A stretch of 64,000 bases of DNA from Spirochaetota bacterium (GCA_017999915.1 JAGNKX010000011.1:38790-102789); one strand, 5' to 3'; shown: positions 26,545 to 35,495, counted from the stretch's first letter. Notes: generated by a model from the sequence alone, not told the origin. Translations and numbers: made by a program.

Positions 26545-28098
26545 TCACACCTTGTACAGCGTATCCATGTAGATATCCATAACGTCCGCCACCAGGCCCC
26601 GGTCCGGGAAGGAGGCCGCCATGCCGTACATCGGAGCCATGTCGCCCTTCTCGTCCGGGTTCTTTTTAACGAAGAGGACCGCTTTTTTCAAGTCCTTGAT
26701 GAAGCGGTCAGCCAGGCCGGGTTGAGTGTGGCGCAGGGTTACGCAGATATGGACGCACGACGGCTTGTGGAGGCCGTTCAGGCTCCAGCCGAGGCGGGTC
26801 ATGTGGTCCATGACGCTGTAGATGTTCACGTCATGGGAGGCGAATGCGATGACCCAGAGGGGATCGCCCAGGATATAAAGCTCCGGCATCGACGCGATCC
26901 CCTTCTTGATCTTCTCGGCCGTCGCCATGATCTTCTTCGCCGAATCAAGGTATCCCTTCCGGCCCATTGAAACCATGGAGGCCCAGCAGGCCGCGATCAG
27001 GGCCCCGGGGCGGCTCCCGGCCATGGTGGGTGAAAAATAGAGGCCGCCGGGCCAGTCCCCGGTCTTGAAGAACTGGTAGTGCCGGAGGTCCCTGTCGCGG
27101 TAGAGGACCACGGAGGTGCCCTTGGCCGCGTACCCGTACTTGTGCGTGTCCGCTGACAGGGAGGTAACGCCGGGGAGGCGGAAGTCGAAGGGCGGCACCG
27201 GGTATCCGAGCTCCTCCGCCCAGGGGAGGAGGAACCCGCCCAGGCACGCGTCGGTGTGGAAGCCGATGTTCCTCTTCCGCGCGAGCTCGGACATCTCCTC
27301 TATGGGATCGATCATGCCGTGGGGGAACGTCGGCGCGGACCCGACGATCACGATGGTCCGCCGCGAAATGGCCTTCTTCACCGCCGTGACGTCGGCCCGG
27401 TAATTGCCGTCCACCGGCACCTTGATGATCTTAATGTTAAAGTACTGCGCCGCCTTGTCAAAGGCCGCGTGGGCCGTCACCGGAACGATCATCTCCGGCC
27501 TCCTGACGCCCCGCTCCAGGCGGGCCCGGTCCCGGTACGCCTTCATGGCCATGATGATGCTCTCCGTGCCCCCGGAGGTGACGGAGCCGCACACCTCCTC
27601 CGCTCCCCGCCGGCTCCCGCCGAGCATGGCCGCGGTCATGGCGATGATCTCGGATTCGTACTTGATGATGCTGGGCCACACGTCGATGTGGAGCGGGTTG
27701 GACTGGGAGTTGATGGCGTAGACGCGGTTCAGGAAATCGACATGGGCCGCGTCGCCGTGGTACACGGCGCCGGATACGAAGCCGCCGCTCCATTTGCCCT
27801 GCTCCTTTTTTTTCAGGTCCTCCATCATCTTCAGTATCCGTTTCCGGGGCATTCCCTCGTCAGGAAGGGACGCGTATTCGTCCAGGGAGCTCCGGTACGG
27901 ATTCAGGGACCCTTCGATCTCCTTCATCAGGGCGGTCCCTTCCTTTTCGACCAGCGATCGTATGATCTTTCTCGTAAAGGATATCGACTTGAGCGTCTTC
28001 ATGACAAATTCGACATGACGGGGGTCAAAACGCTTCATGATGCGTTCAATGGTGGTTATGTTGAGATTCAATAGGATAACTCCGGTTTTTATTTTCAT
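26545..28098 (-). CDS. PLP-dependent carbon-carbon lyase/decarboxylase, sphingosine-1-phosphate lyase-like
   Basis: This 517-residue fold-type I PLP enzyme of the group II decarboxylase/S1P-lyase family has GSVTSGGTESIIMAMKAYRD, HTDACLGGFLLPWAEELG and the Schiff-base Lys in SLSADTHKYGYAAKG. The GG-x-H-K-Y-G pattern and the length match S1P lyases, which cleave phosphorylated amino alcohols to an aldehyde and phosphoethanolamine. In a cluster with two sugar-type kinases and an aminotransferase, it may cleave a phosphorylated amino-polyol; this is inference. An alternative start is ATG at 28038; the 28098 start has a G-rich ribosome site. Confidence 0.82.
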   Translation of the reverse strand: MKIKTGVILLNLNITTIERIMKRFDPRHVEFVMKTLKSISFTRKIIRSLVEKEGTALMKEIEGSLNPYRSSLDEYASLPDEGMPRKRILKMMEDLKKKEQGKWSGGFVSGAVYHGDAAHVDFLNRVYAINSQSNPLHIDVWPSIIKYESEIIAMTAAMLGGSRRGAEEVCGSVTSGGTESIIMAMKAYRDRARLERGVRRPEMIVPVTAHAAFDKAAQYFNIKIIKVPVDGNYRADVTAVKKAISRRTIVIVGSAPTFPHGMIDPIEEMSELARKRNIGFHTDACLGGFLLPWAEELGYPVPPFDFRLPGVTSLSADTHKYGYAAKGTSVVLYRDRDLRHYQFFKTGDWPGGLYFSPTMAGSRPGALIAACWASMVSMGRKGYLDSAKKIMATAEKIKKGIASMPELYILGDPLWVIAFASHDVNIYSVMDHMTRLGWSLNGLHKPSCVHICVTLRHTQPGLADRFIKDLKKAVLFVKKNPDEKGDMAPMYGMAASFPDRGLVADVMDIYMDTLYKV

Positions 28099-28105
28099 GA
28101 TACAT

Positions 28106-28212
28106 CCCCCTCCCTCGATGGGAGGGGACAGGGGAGGGTGATAAAAACCATGTGCGTATCCTGTAACTTATTCACCCCCACCCTGGCCTCCCCCATCTAG
28201 GGGGAGGGGTTT
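28106..28212. repeat. GC-rich nested inverted-repeat element
   Basis: Pairs of CCCCTCCC/GGGAGGGG arms frame a short A/T-containing centre between the kinase stop (28214) and the PLP gene start. It belongs to the same loose class as 26265-26476, 55815-55897 and 56822-56930. As it sits in a transcribed spacer, it may act as an mRNA stabiliser or attenuator. Confidence 0.55.
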
Positions 28213-28213
28213 T

Positions 28214-29800
28214 CTAATCTTCCCTTTTATTCAATCTGTGGTACATCTTCTTGTTGGTCTGGTAGAAATTCACGAACTCCCTGAAGAGCTCGTCGTAGAT
28301 CTTCCTGTTCGCGGGATTCGGCTCGTACTCCTTTTTGATGGCGATACGCTCGGAGATCTGGTCCACGGTGATATACCCGAGGGAAATGGCCGCGAGGAAC
28401 GCGGCGCCGCGGGCGTTGGCCGTGATCGGGTCCTTCACCTGCCGGATCTTCCTGCCGAGGACGTCCGCCAGGATCTGGCTCCACACGTCGGAATTGGCGC
28501 CGCCGCCGATGAAGTTGAGATACGGGAAGGGCCGCCTGATAAAGCCCTCCGCGCAGCCCAGGAGCCAGCGGCTGTTGAGGGCGACGCCCTCGTAGACCGC
28601 GCGGATCATGGTCGCGCGGGTGGTGTCCAGGGACACGTTCAGGAAAGCCCCCCGCACGGTTTCGTTCTCTACGGGCGTGCGCTCGCCGTAGAGCCACGGC
28701 GTGAACATGACCCTGTTGCTCCCGGCGGGCACCTCCGCCACGGCCTCGTCGAACCTGCCATAGACGCCCGCGGGGGCCGGCTCCCTCGACACCTGGTCTT
28801 TCGGAAAGAACAGGTTATCACGGAGGAACATGAGGCACTTGCCCGCGGTCTCCTGCTCGTTGGCCAGGAAGTAGCGGCCCGGCAGTGACGAGGGAAGCGA
28901 AGCTATGTTATTGAAGAGATCGGTCTTCTTGAAGGGCACGTGGCAGATGATCCAGGAGGAGGTGCCGATATAGATGTGCCCCTCGTAATCCTTCACGGCG
29001 CCGGAGCCGATGGCCGCCGACTGGACGTCGGGGCAGCCCATGCCCACCACCACGGTCCGGGGAAGGCCCAGCTCGTCGGCCACCTCCGGCTTTATGACGC
29101 CGCAGATCTCCACCGCCTTTTTAAGATCCGGCAGCTTTGCCGGGTCGATGGTGGACCACTTGAGGAGCTTCTTGCCGTAAAAGATGTTGTTGATGTCGCG
29201 GTTGTTGGTCACCCAGTGGAGGGCGATCGAATCGTAGGACGCGCAGAACTTGCCGGTGAAGCGAAGGTTCAGGTAGTCCTTCGGCTCCAGGAACTTATAG
29301 GCCTTGCGGTAAATGTCCGGCTTCTCATTTTTAAGGTAGAGAATGTGGCAGAAGGGGTCCTTGCCCGCCGGCGACGGTATCGCGCCGGTGAGCCAGACCC
29401 ACCGTATGGCCTTGAGGAGGCCGAAGCCCTCGACGTTCACGAGGCCCTTGGCCACATCCTTCATGTACCTTGCGCCGCGGGTGTCGTACCAGATGATGGC
29501 GTTCATGAGATGGTTCCCCTGCTCGTCCACCGGCACCGTGCCTGACCACTGGGACGTGCAGGACACGGCCACGATGTCGCTGGCGTGCACGAGTTTCCTG
29601 GCCAGCACCTTCTTCGAGGTTGCCATGATGGCAATCCACCAGTCGTCCGGGTCCTGCTCGGCGCCGCCCCCCGGAAAGAGCTGGAGGGGAACGTCCATGA
29701 ACTCCGAGTCGACCACATCGCCGTTGGTCGAGATGATCGCCGATTTCGGACCTGATGTGCCCAGGTCGATGGCCAGGATATACTTTTCGTTTACCGCCAT
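28214..29800 (-). CDS. FGGY-family carbohydrate kinase (copy 2)
   Basis: This 528-residue kinase is a close paralogue of the one at 23602-25209. It has DLGTSGPKSAIISTNGD, GGAEQDPDDWWIA, GTSSWIICHVPFKKTDL and NFIGGGANSDVWSQILADVL. The ATP-site and FGGY-C motifs are intact. It is the first gene of the minus-strand run, upstream of the lyase. Two retained paralogues suggest either two related substrates or a heteromer; FGGY kinases often dimerise. Confidence 0.88.
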   Translation of the reverse strand: MAVNEKYILAIDLGTSGPKSAIISTNGDVVDSEFMDVPLQLFPGGGAEQDPDDWWIAIMATSKKVLARKLVHASDIVAVSCTSQWSGTVPVDEQGNHLMNAIIWYDTRGARYMKDVAKGLVNVEGFGLLKAIRWVWLTGAIPSPAGKDPFCHILYLKNEKPDIYRKAYKFLEPKDYLNLRFTGKFCASYDSIALHWVTNNRDINNIFYGKKLLKWSTIDPAKLPDLKKAVEICGVIKPEVADELGLPRTVVVGMGCPDVQSAAIGSGAVKDYEGHIYIGTSSWIICHVPFKKTDLFNNIASLPSSLPGRYFLANEQETAGKCLMFLRDNLFFPKDQVSREPAPAGVYGRFDEAVAEVPAGSNRVMFTPWLYGERTPVENETVRGAFLNVSLDTTRATMIRAVYEGVALNSRWLLGCAEGFIRRPFPYLNFIGGGANSDVWSQILADVLGRKIRQVKDPITANARGAAFLAAISLGYITVDQISERIAIKKEYEPNPANRKIYDELFREFVNFYQTNKKMYHRLNKRED

Positions 29801-30046
29801 GCCGGTCCCCCTTCATTTTTTCCGCAGTCATGTCCCCGACCGGGGATCGATGAATAATGTCACCGGAACATGGAAAGCGCAAGTATAAAACGCCGGCGTG
29901 GCAAATATCGTTTATTATTAATTTATTTTTTACAAAAAGGCTAATTTAATATTTACTAAATTTCTAACTTTTTATTGTCATATGTTAAAAAATAATGTAT
30001 TTTATTGTAATATTGAAATCATATATATCCAAAGGGAGGCGTTATA

Positions 30047-30514
30047 ATGAGAGAATTAAGATTTAAAATCGGAGACAAGGCGCCGGACTTCACATTGAAG
30101 AACCAGGATGGCCAGGAAATTTCACTGTCTTCACTCAAGGGCAAGAAGGTGCTCCTCTCCTTCCACCCCCTGGCATGGACCGGCGTGTGCGCGGTGCAGA
30201 TGAAAAGCCTCGATATCAAGCACGAGGAGCTGTCGAAGCTCAATACCGTGGCCCTGGGCCTGAGCGTGGACAGCGTGCCGAGCAAGAAGGAATGGGCCGA
30301 TTTCCTCGAGCTGGAGCACACGGATATCCTCGCCGACTTCTGGCCCCACGGCGACGTGGCGCAGAAGTACGACCTCTTTATCGACAGGCTCGGATTTTCC
30401 GGCAGGGCCAACATCCTCATCGACGAGAAGGGAACCATCGAATGGTACCGTATATACGAGATACCGGAGATCCCGGACCTGGAAGAGGTGATACGGCACC
30501 TGAAGGTGCAATAA
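30047..30514 (+). CDS. Peroxiredoxin (AhpC/TSA, Prx5/BCP-like)
   Basis: This 155-residue thioredoxin-fold peroxidase reduces H2O2 or organic peroxides. The peroxidatic Cys lies in FHPLAWTGVCAVQM (about residue 49), the standard P-x3-T-x2-C context. The N terminus (GDKAPDFTLKNQDG) and the later RANILIDEKGTIEWYRI are family hallmarks. No obvious second resolving Cys is visible, so a 1-Cys mechanism is likely. GGGAGGCG precedes the ATG. Monocistronic, with a terminator just after it. Confidence 0.93.
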   Translation: MRELRFKIGDKAPDFTLKNQDGQEISLSSLKGKKVLLSFHPLAWTGVCAVQMKSLDIKHEELSKLNTVALGLSVDSVPSKKEWADFLELEHTDILADFWPHGDVAQKYDLFIDRLGFSGRANILIDEKGTIEWYRIYEIPEIPDLEEVIRHLKVQ

Positions 30515-30524
30515 TGATACGCCT

Positions 30525-30556
30525 GTGAAGGCGAGGATGCGCATCCTCGCCTTCAC
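30525..30556 (+). terminator. Terminator-like palindrome after the peroxiredoxin gene
   Basis: A perfect 32-base palindrome (GTGAAGGCGAGGATGC and its complement) starts 10 bases after the stop. There is no U-run, so it may act as an mRNA end stabiliser. Confidence 0.6.
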
Positions 30557-30654
30557 ATACATAGCCATGATTCCCCACGCTATCTTGATTGACAAAATCC
30601 CGCTCCCGGTTATCCTATTTGCATTCGGTATCATTCCATCACAAGGAGACGCCC

Positions 30655-31545
30655 ATGCTTTTCATAAAGTTCTTCAAAGGCCAGCCGAACAACTACATCA
30701 TCAAGTTCATCGGGGGCAGGATAAAGAAAGAGGGACAGGGGATATCATTCTTCTACCGCAAATCACGGGCCACGGTGGTGTCCATCCCCATCACCACCAG
30801 GGACGGGGACTTCATCTTCAACGAGATGACGAAGACCTTCCAGGCGGTATCGATCCAGGGGCACCTTACCTACCGCGTCACCGACGTGAAGAAGATATTC
30901 TCCGCCCTGAACTTCTCGATCTATCCCGAGACCGGCCAGTACGTGTCCGACGACCCGGACAAGCTCTCCCAGCGGATAACCAACGCGGTGCAGATGGCTG
31001 CCCGGGAGCGGATCCAGTCGATGACCCTGGAGGACGCGCTGTCGCAGTCGGAGTCGATCGCCCGGGCCGTGCTCGGGAAGGTCAAGGACGACGGCACCAT
31101 CGTCGCCCTCGGCGTCGAGGTGGAGAGCATCTACTTCATATCCGTGACGCCCATCCCGGAGATCGCCAAGGCCCTGGAGGCGGAGTACCGGGAGCTCCTC
31201 CAGAAGAAGGCTGACGAGGCTATTTACGCGCGCCGCGCCGCGGCCGTGGAGCAGGAGCGGATCATCAAGCAGAACGAGATCAACTCCCAGATAGACCTGG
31301 CCCAGCGGCGGAAGGACCTCGTGGAGATCGAGGGGGCCAACAAGCTCCGCGAATCGGAATTCAAGTCCAAGGCCTGGGTGCTGGAATGGGCCCCCTACCG
31401 GGACCTTGACCCTAAGATGATGATAGCCCTGGGCCTGAAGTCCCTCGGGGAGAACCAGAACAAGATCGGGAACCTGAATATCACCCCGGACCTGCTGTCG
31501 CTCCTGCTGGACGATAAGATCGGCGGGAAGAAAAAAGCCGAGTAG
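30655..31545 (+). CDS. SPFH/Band 7 (prohibitin/stomatin-like) protein
   Basis: This 296-residue protein has an SPFH domain at residues 1-170 (FIKFFKGQPNNYIIKFIGGR; TKTFQAVSIQGHLTYRVTDV; SQSESIARAVLGKVKDDGT). A coiled coil follows (KKADEAIYARRAAAVEQERI). There is no N-terminal membrane helix, unlike flotillins, so it may be a peripheral scaffold. The start at 30655 has AAGGAG at the right distance. Two bases separate it from the next gene, with which it forms an operon; a joint function is unknown. Confidence 0.82.
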   Translation: MLFIKFFKGQPNNYIIKFIGGRIKKEGQGISFFYRKSRATVVSIPITTRDGDFIFNEMTKTFQAVSIQGHLTYRVTDVKKIFSALNFSIYPETGQYVSDDPDKLSQRITNAVQMAARERIQSMTLEDALSQSESIARAVLGKVKDDGTIVALGVEVESIYFISVTPIPEIAKALEAEYRELLQKKADEAIYARRAAAVEQERIIKQNEINSQIDLAQRRKDLVEIEGANKLRESEFKSKAWVLEWAPYRDLDPKMMIALGLKSLGENQNKIGNLNITPDLLSLLLDDKIGGKKKAE

Positions 31546-31547
31546 CC

Positions 31548-32543
31548 ATGTTCGAAAAGGCGGTCATCGTCACCAAGGAGACGCAGCTGGAGCAGCTGGT
31601 GCGCAAATTCTCCACCAAGTCCCAGGCAAAATTTTACCTTCACCAGTCGTTCATGGCCGCGGCGATGCCCCGGGCCGCCTCCGCCGCCGCCCTGAAGGCC
31701 GAAGAGAAAAAGATCGATGCCGACCTGCGGGAGATCGAGAGCGCCGACACCCTGTATAAATCCGCGGTGGACCGCATCAGGAGAATGGTCCCGCCGGGGA
31801 TGAAGGTGCAGCAGATCGACTGGACCTACCTGCCCAACTTCCTCTTCTCGGAAAAGGACCTGGTCATCACCGTCGGGCCCGACGGCCTGGTCATCAACAC
31901 GGCCAAGTACCTGGAGGGCCAGCCGATCCTGGCGGTGAACCCCGACCCGGAGCGGATCGACGGCGTCCTCATGCCCTTCGACGTGGAGGGGGCCGCGCGC
32001 CACGCCCGGCGGATCATTGCCGGCGACTTCGGCACGGACCGGATCAGCATCGCCCGGGCCGCCCTGAACGACGGGCAGGAGCTCTTCGGCGTGAACGACA
32101 TCTTCATCGGGCCGAAGAGCCACATATCCTTCCGCTGCACCCTGAGCTTCGGCGGCGCGGAGGAGCCCCAGTCCTCCAGCGGCATCATCGTGTCCACCGG
32201 GTGCGGCTCCACCGGCTGGTTCAAATCGATCATCGAGGGGGCGCGCCAGGTGGCGACGGGCTATGACGGGGCCGCCCGCGGCGCGGACCCGGGCCGCTTC
32301 CCCTGGGACGCGGACTATCTCTACTTCACCGTGCGGGAGCCCTTCGGGAGCATGAGCTCCCGCGCCTCCATCGGCTTCGGCAGGATCGACCCGTCGACGC
32401 CCCTGGTGGTGACGTCGCAGATGGCGCAGAACGGCGTCATCTTCAGCGACGGCATCGAGAGCGACTACCTGGAATTCAACTCCGGGAAGATCGCCACCAT
32501 CGGACTGGCCGACCGGAAGGCGCTGCTCATTAAAAATGAATAG
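31548..32543 (+). CDS. NAD-kinase/sugar-kinase-superfamily protein
   Basis: This 331-residue protein has the ATP-NAD kinase-like pattern: ITVGPDGLVINTAKYL, ILAVNPDPERIDGVLM and the glycine-rich SSSGIIVSTGCGSTGWFKSI. In classical NAD kinase the first motif is GGDG; here it is GPDG, so catalysis could differ. The helical N-terminal extension (residues 1-80) is unlike NadK. It is coupled to the SPFH gene. This two-gene pair recurs in other bacteria as far as I recall, but its role is not described. Confidence 0.65.
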   Translation: MFEKAVIVTKETQLEQLVRKFSTKSQAKFYLHQSFMAAAMPRAASAAALKAEEKKIDADLREIESADTLYKSAVDRIRRMVPPGMKVQQIDWTYLPNFLFSEKDLVITVGPDGLVINTAKYLEGQPILAVNPDPERIDGVLMPFDVEGAARHARRIIAGDFGTDRISIARAALNDGQELFGVNDIFIGPKSHISFRCTLSFGGAEEPQSSSGIIVSTGCGSTGWFKSIIEGARQVATGYDGAARGADPGRFPWDADYLYFTVREPFGSMSSRASIGFGRIDPSTPLVVTSQMAQNGVIFSDGIESDYLEFNSGKIATIGLADRKALLIKNE

Positions 32544-32580
32544 TTTCTCACCGTAGCAAAGGGCCCACCGCAGAATCAAA

Positions 32581-32958
32581 TCACGGCTTGAAAATCTTAA
32601 GCTGCAGCTCCCTGATCGCCTTGAAATGACGGCTGTCGCCCGTGACAAGCCTGCGTCCATGCTCCACGGCGGTGGACGCGATAATGGCGTCGCCGGCCCT
32701 CAGGCCGGATGAAAGGGAGTACTCTTCAATATAAATCGACGCCCTGTGCCCGATGGACTCGGTGATCGGAAGGGTATAAAAGTTGAAGTCCCGGAGAAAA
32801 TCCTTGATGACCTTGTGCTGCCTTCTGTTGGCGGCGCACTGCATGAGCTCCATGTAGGTCAGCAGGGATATTGAACGGTCATCGGCGTTTTCGATCAGAG
32901 CCGCGGCTTTTTCATTGCCACGCTGGACCCAGATGAGGATATCAGTGTCATACATCAT
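32581..32958 (-). CDS. PIN-domain toxin (VapC family)
   Basis: This 125-residue ribonuclease has the four acidic PIN positions in order: YDTDILIW, YMELMQ, RAGDAIIASTAVEHG and TGDSRHF. It overlaps the upstream antitoxin by 11 bases, typical of a VapBC pair. It is the left edge of the toxin-antitoxin-rich island. Confidence 0.85.
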   Translation of the reverse strand: MMYDTDILIWVQRGNEKAAALIENADDRSISLLTYMELMQCAANRRQHKVIKDFLRDFNFYTLPITESIGHRASIYIEEYSLSSGLRAGDAIIASTAVEHGRRLVTGDSRHFKAIRELQLKIFKP

Positions 32959-33187
32959 GGTGCCGGCCGTTCCTTAATTCTTTCATGATGCTTTCGACAC
33001 TCCCCGTCCCACGGGATGTCATGCCGAAGAAGGGATGCTCTTTCACCTTCCCGTGGCGCCGTGCCCCCGCAGGCACTATGACTCCCTTCACCGTGCCATG
33101 ATAGAGCACCGATACCGACTCGTTGCGATCGAGGGCCTTCAGAATTTCCCTCATTTTATAGCGAAGATCGACAATTGACGCTTTCAT
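32948..33187 (-). CDS. Phd/RelB-like antitoxin partner of the PIN toxin
   Basis: This 79-residue protein begins MKASIVDLRYKMREILKALD, a Phd/YefM-like DNA-binding fold, and ends in a flexible tail that should wrap the toxin. I chose 33187 because the upstream extension to 33250 is unlike the family and overlaps the promoter region. Confidence 0.75.
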   Translation of the reverse strand: MKASIVDLRYKMREILKALDRNESVSVLYHGTVKGVIVPAGARRHGKVKEHPFFGMTSRGTGSVESIMKELRNGRHHDV

Positions 33188-33301
33188 GGCAGCACCTTTA
33201 AAATGTATATATCTACTATACATATTACAATTTCCGAAGACCTCCGTCAAGATTAATTAGTGACTGGAACAAAATACCCGATACGCCTATTTGCCGGTCC
33301 A

Positions 33302-33340
33302 AACGAGCAGGGAGGGTGAAAATGAAATGTCTATGCTGCT
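33302..33340. repeat. 39-bp dispersed repeat, copy A
   Basis: Contains CAGGGAGGGTGAAAATGAAA and matches 34022-34060 in about 33 of 39 bases, same orientation. Shorter relatives lie at 36284-36300 and 37123-37145. Copies A and B bracket the mazEF-like pair. Confidence 0.65.
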
Positions 33341-33370
33341 TTCGATAAAATTGATAGATGCAACGGCGTC

Positions 33371-33697
33371 CTATTCGATACCAAGGGCGATGGCAAGGGC
33401 CTTGTTCAATTCATCCATCTTATTATCCGGCAGGGTGCTCACGTAGTCGGTAAGGGACGACTTGGGTATGCTGATTATCTCATCGCAATAAACGCAACTG
33501 TTGTGCTTCAGGCCCTCTTCCGTGCCGACCGGCACCTGGGTCGAAAGCCCATGGTACGATGTGTAGATGGGGGCGCACATGATCGTGGAAAATTTAGAGT
33601 CTATCAGCGCCTGCCTGCTGACAACGGCAAAGACACGAAAAATCTTCGGGTCACGATGCGATCCTTTACGCACCCGGTACAGGTCGCCCCTCTTCAT
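33371..33697 (-). CDS. MazF/PemK-type mRNA interferase
   Basis: This 108-residue toxin opens with MKRGDLYRV and has [20 protein letters not shown], then [12 protein letters not shown], the conserved beta-barrel elements of MazF. It cleaves mRNA at specific sites when the antitoxin is lost. It overlaps the ribbon-helix-helix antitoxin by four bases (ATGA). Confidence 0.88.
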   Translation of the reverse strand: MKRGDLYRVRKGSHRDPKIFRVFAVVSRQALIDSKFSTIMCAPIYTSYHGLSTQVPVGTEEGLKHNSCVYCDEIISIPKSSLTDYVSTLPDNKMDELNKALAIALGIE

Positions 33698-33924
33698 ATC
33701 TTCACCTGGTATGAAAGGACCTCTTCCGCTTCTCTGTTCAGGTCACCCGCTGACCGGTTGATTATTTCCGTGTCATTCCGGTCGCGCAGCTGCCGCTTTT
33801 TCCCCTTCAGGTATTCCCTTACCGCTTCTTCGATAAAAAGCGACCTGTTTCCCGACTTTGATATGATCCTGTCGATTTCTTTTAACAATTCTCTTGATAT
33901 AGTAATGGATGTTTTCACTTTCAT
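33694..33924 (-). CDS. Ribbon-helix-helix antitoxin partner of MazF
   Basis: This 76-residue protein has an N-terminal RHH motif ([34 protein letters not shown]) and a charged C-terminal tail that should block the toxin. It should repress its own operon. Confidence 0.82.
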   Translation of the reverse strand: MKVKTSITISRELLKEIDRIISKSGNRSLFIEEAVREYLKGKKRQLRDRNDTEIINRSAGDLNREAEEVLSYQVKI

Positions 33925-34021
33925 ACCACTAATATACTACTATTATACCACCCTGTCAATATAATAAATCACATGTATGTAACACCGATTGCGCTGTCGT
34001 GCCGACGGGCTTATAGTATAT

Positions 34022-34060
34022 AACGAACAGGGAGGGTGAAAATGAAATCTTTATGCTGTC
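34022..34060. repeat. 39-bp dispersed repeat, copy B
   Basis: Matches copy A (33302-33340). It covers the last codons and stop of the DUF2442-like gene, so the repeat supplies that gene's 3' end. Confidence 0.65.
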
Positions 34061-34311
34061 TTGTTGGATGAAAAACCGCTTTTATGCTTCACGCCGATAA
34101 GCCCATCGATCGACAGGTCCTCATCGATATCGGGCCAGCGTATGCCGTAGCCGGAAGGCGAAACGATGTAATTGTTCTTCACGGCATCGGAACTGCCGGC
34201 CAGTTTCTCTGACTGGCCATGGAGGTCGACGCGGTAATCCGTTCCGTCAACCGCAAGTATAATGTACGGCCCGTCAAAAGAGATATGCTTGATATCATGA
34301 ATTTTTTTCAT
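34051..34311 (-). CDS. DUF2442-like small protein
   Basis: This 86-residue protein starts at MKKIHDIKHISFDGPYIIL and carries the family's closing pattern GYGIRWPDIDEDLSIDGLIG. DUF2442 proteins are often found in toxin-antitoxin-like pairs with DUF4160. Here it follows a radical SAM/SPASM gene by 22 bases instead. The C-terminal residues lie inside repeat copy B. Function unknown. Confidence 0.7.
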   Translation of the reverse strand: MKKIHDIKHISFDGPYIILAVDGTDYRVDLHGQSEKLAGSSDAVKNNYIVSPSGYGIRWPDIDEDLSIDGLIGVKHKSGFSSNKTA

Positions 34312-34315
34312 GGCT

Positions 34316-34329
34316 GCTATAGTTATCGG
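34316..34329. repeat. Partial CCGATAGTTATCGG element
   Basis: Twelve of 14 bases match the dispersed palindrome. It lies four bases after the radical SAM stop codon, the same spacing as after the PLP gene at 26545. Confidence 0.5.
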
Positions 34330-34333
34330 CGCG

Positions 34334-35398
34334 TCATGCCTCCGCCTCCGGGACGGCCAGCCCGAGCACTTCCCTGCAGAACAGCCCCGGCCGACCCATG
34401 GAGCGGAACCACTCAGAGGGCCGCACCATGGCGTTCTCCCGGCAGAGGGATAGGAACCGGCACCCGGCGCAGCCGTCGTCATCGGGCCCCGACGCTTTCC
34501 GGTATTCATCCGACGCGAGGACCCCGCCAAGAGCCCCGGGCCCGTAGGCGCCGAAGGACTCCCTGGTGGAATGGGCCAGGGTGATGGCGCCGTCGGCCAT
34601 GACTATGACGCCGCCGCACCGGTGGAGCGGAAGGGCTGGCGCGACCCAGGGCATATTCAAAGCGCGGGACGCGGCCGTGGCCAGGGGGTTCTGGAGCACC
34701 GTGACCCGGTACCCGTACAGGTTCAGGAGGGCGGTCATACGCACCAGGGAGATAAAATCCTCCGGCGAGAGAAGCTCTTCCGAGAGGTCCAGTGCGTCTC
34801 CATGGACGCGGATAAGCTGGATCAGGGTAAGATCTTTTATGGCAGGATAGGTATCAAAAAGAAATTCCGCGAAGCGCGGGAGCTCCGGTAAAAGGCTCTT
34901 CCCCGCTGTGGTAAAGACATACACGCCGATCCCCGCGGCGAGGGCGCTCTCAAGGCCGGCAAGGGCCGCCTGAAAGGAACCGCCCCGGACCCGGTCATGG
35001 AGCTCCTCGGGCCCCTGGAGGCTGATGGAGAGGGAGACGCGGCCGCCATGGTCCGCCAGGCGCCGCGCCGCCTCCGTGGTGAGAAGGGTGCCGTTGGTGT
35101 TTATGAAGACCGACTCGTATCCCATCGCTGCGGCCTCGTCGATGAGATTGAAGAGCTGGGGCCAGAGGAGCGGCTCGCCGCCGGTGATGTGAAAATGGCG
35201 GTACCCGAGGGACCTTCCCTCGGCGGCGATTTCCCGGGCCGTCGCAAGGTCCATGTCATGGGCCGCGTCCCTGCCGGCCCGGGCGAAGCAGTGGCCGCAG
35301 GCGCTGTTGCACCGCGTGGTCACCTCCACGCTGAGGACGTCTTTTTCGATTGAATGCCGGATATTGTCCGGGATATTGCCTTGTGTTATGTTGCCCAA
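34334..35398 (-). CDS. Radical SAM/SPASM maturase-like enzyme
   Basis: This 354-residue protein has a canonical CX3CX2C cluster (TTRCNSACGHCFARAG, residues 32-47) and the GGEPLL SAM motif. A C-terminal SPASM/twitch domain follows with HRCGGV, CAGCRFLSLC and a final Cys near LFCREV. SPASM enzymes commonly mature ribosomal peptides or act on enzymes. No precursor peptide is visible beside it; the DUF2442-like protein is its only close neighbour. It could act on peptides from the two Nif11-like cassettes 8-16 kb away, which is speculative. It is GC-rich like the core genome. Confidence 0.85.
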   Translation of the reverse strand: MGNITQGNIPDNIRHSIEKDVLSVEVTTRCNSACGHCFARAGRDAAHDMDLATAREIAAEGRSLGYRHFHITGGEPLLWPQLFNLIDEAAAMGYESVFINTNGTLLTTEAARRLADHGGRVSLSISLQGPEELHDRVRGGSFQAALAGLESALAAGIGVYVFTTAGKSLLPELPRFAEFLFDTYPAIKDLTLIQLIRVHGDALDLSEELLSPEDFISLVRMTALLNLYGYRVTVLQNPLATAASRALNMPWVAPALPLHRCGGVIVMADGAITLAHSTRESFGAYGPGALGGVLASDEYRKASGPDDDGCAGCRFLSLCRENAMVRPSEWFRSMGRPGLFCREVLGLAVPEAEA

Positions 35399-35495
35399 TT
35401 CTCTATTTTTAATCCGTCTATTCTTTTAAATTCTTTCGTATTATTCCTGACCAGTGTCATGTTCCGGGATACAGCCTGGGCGGATATCATCCCGG

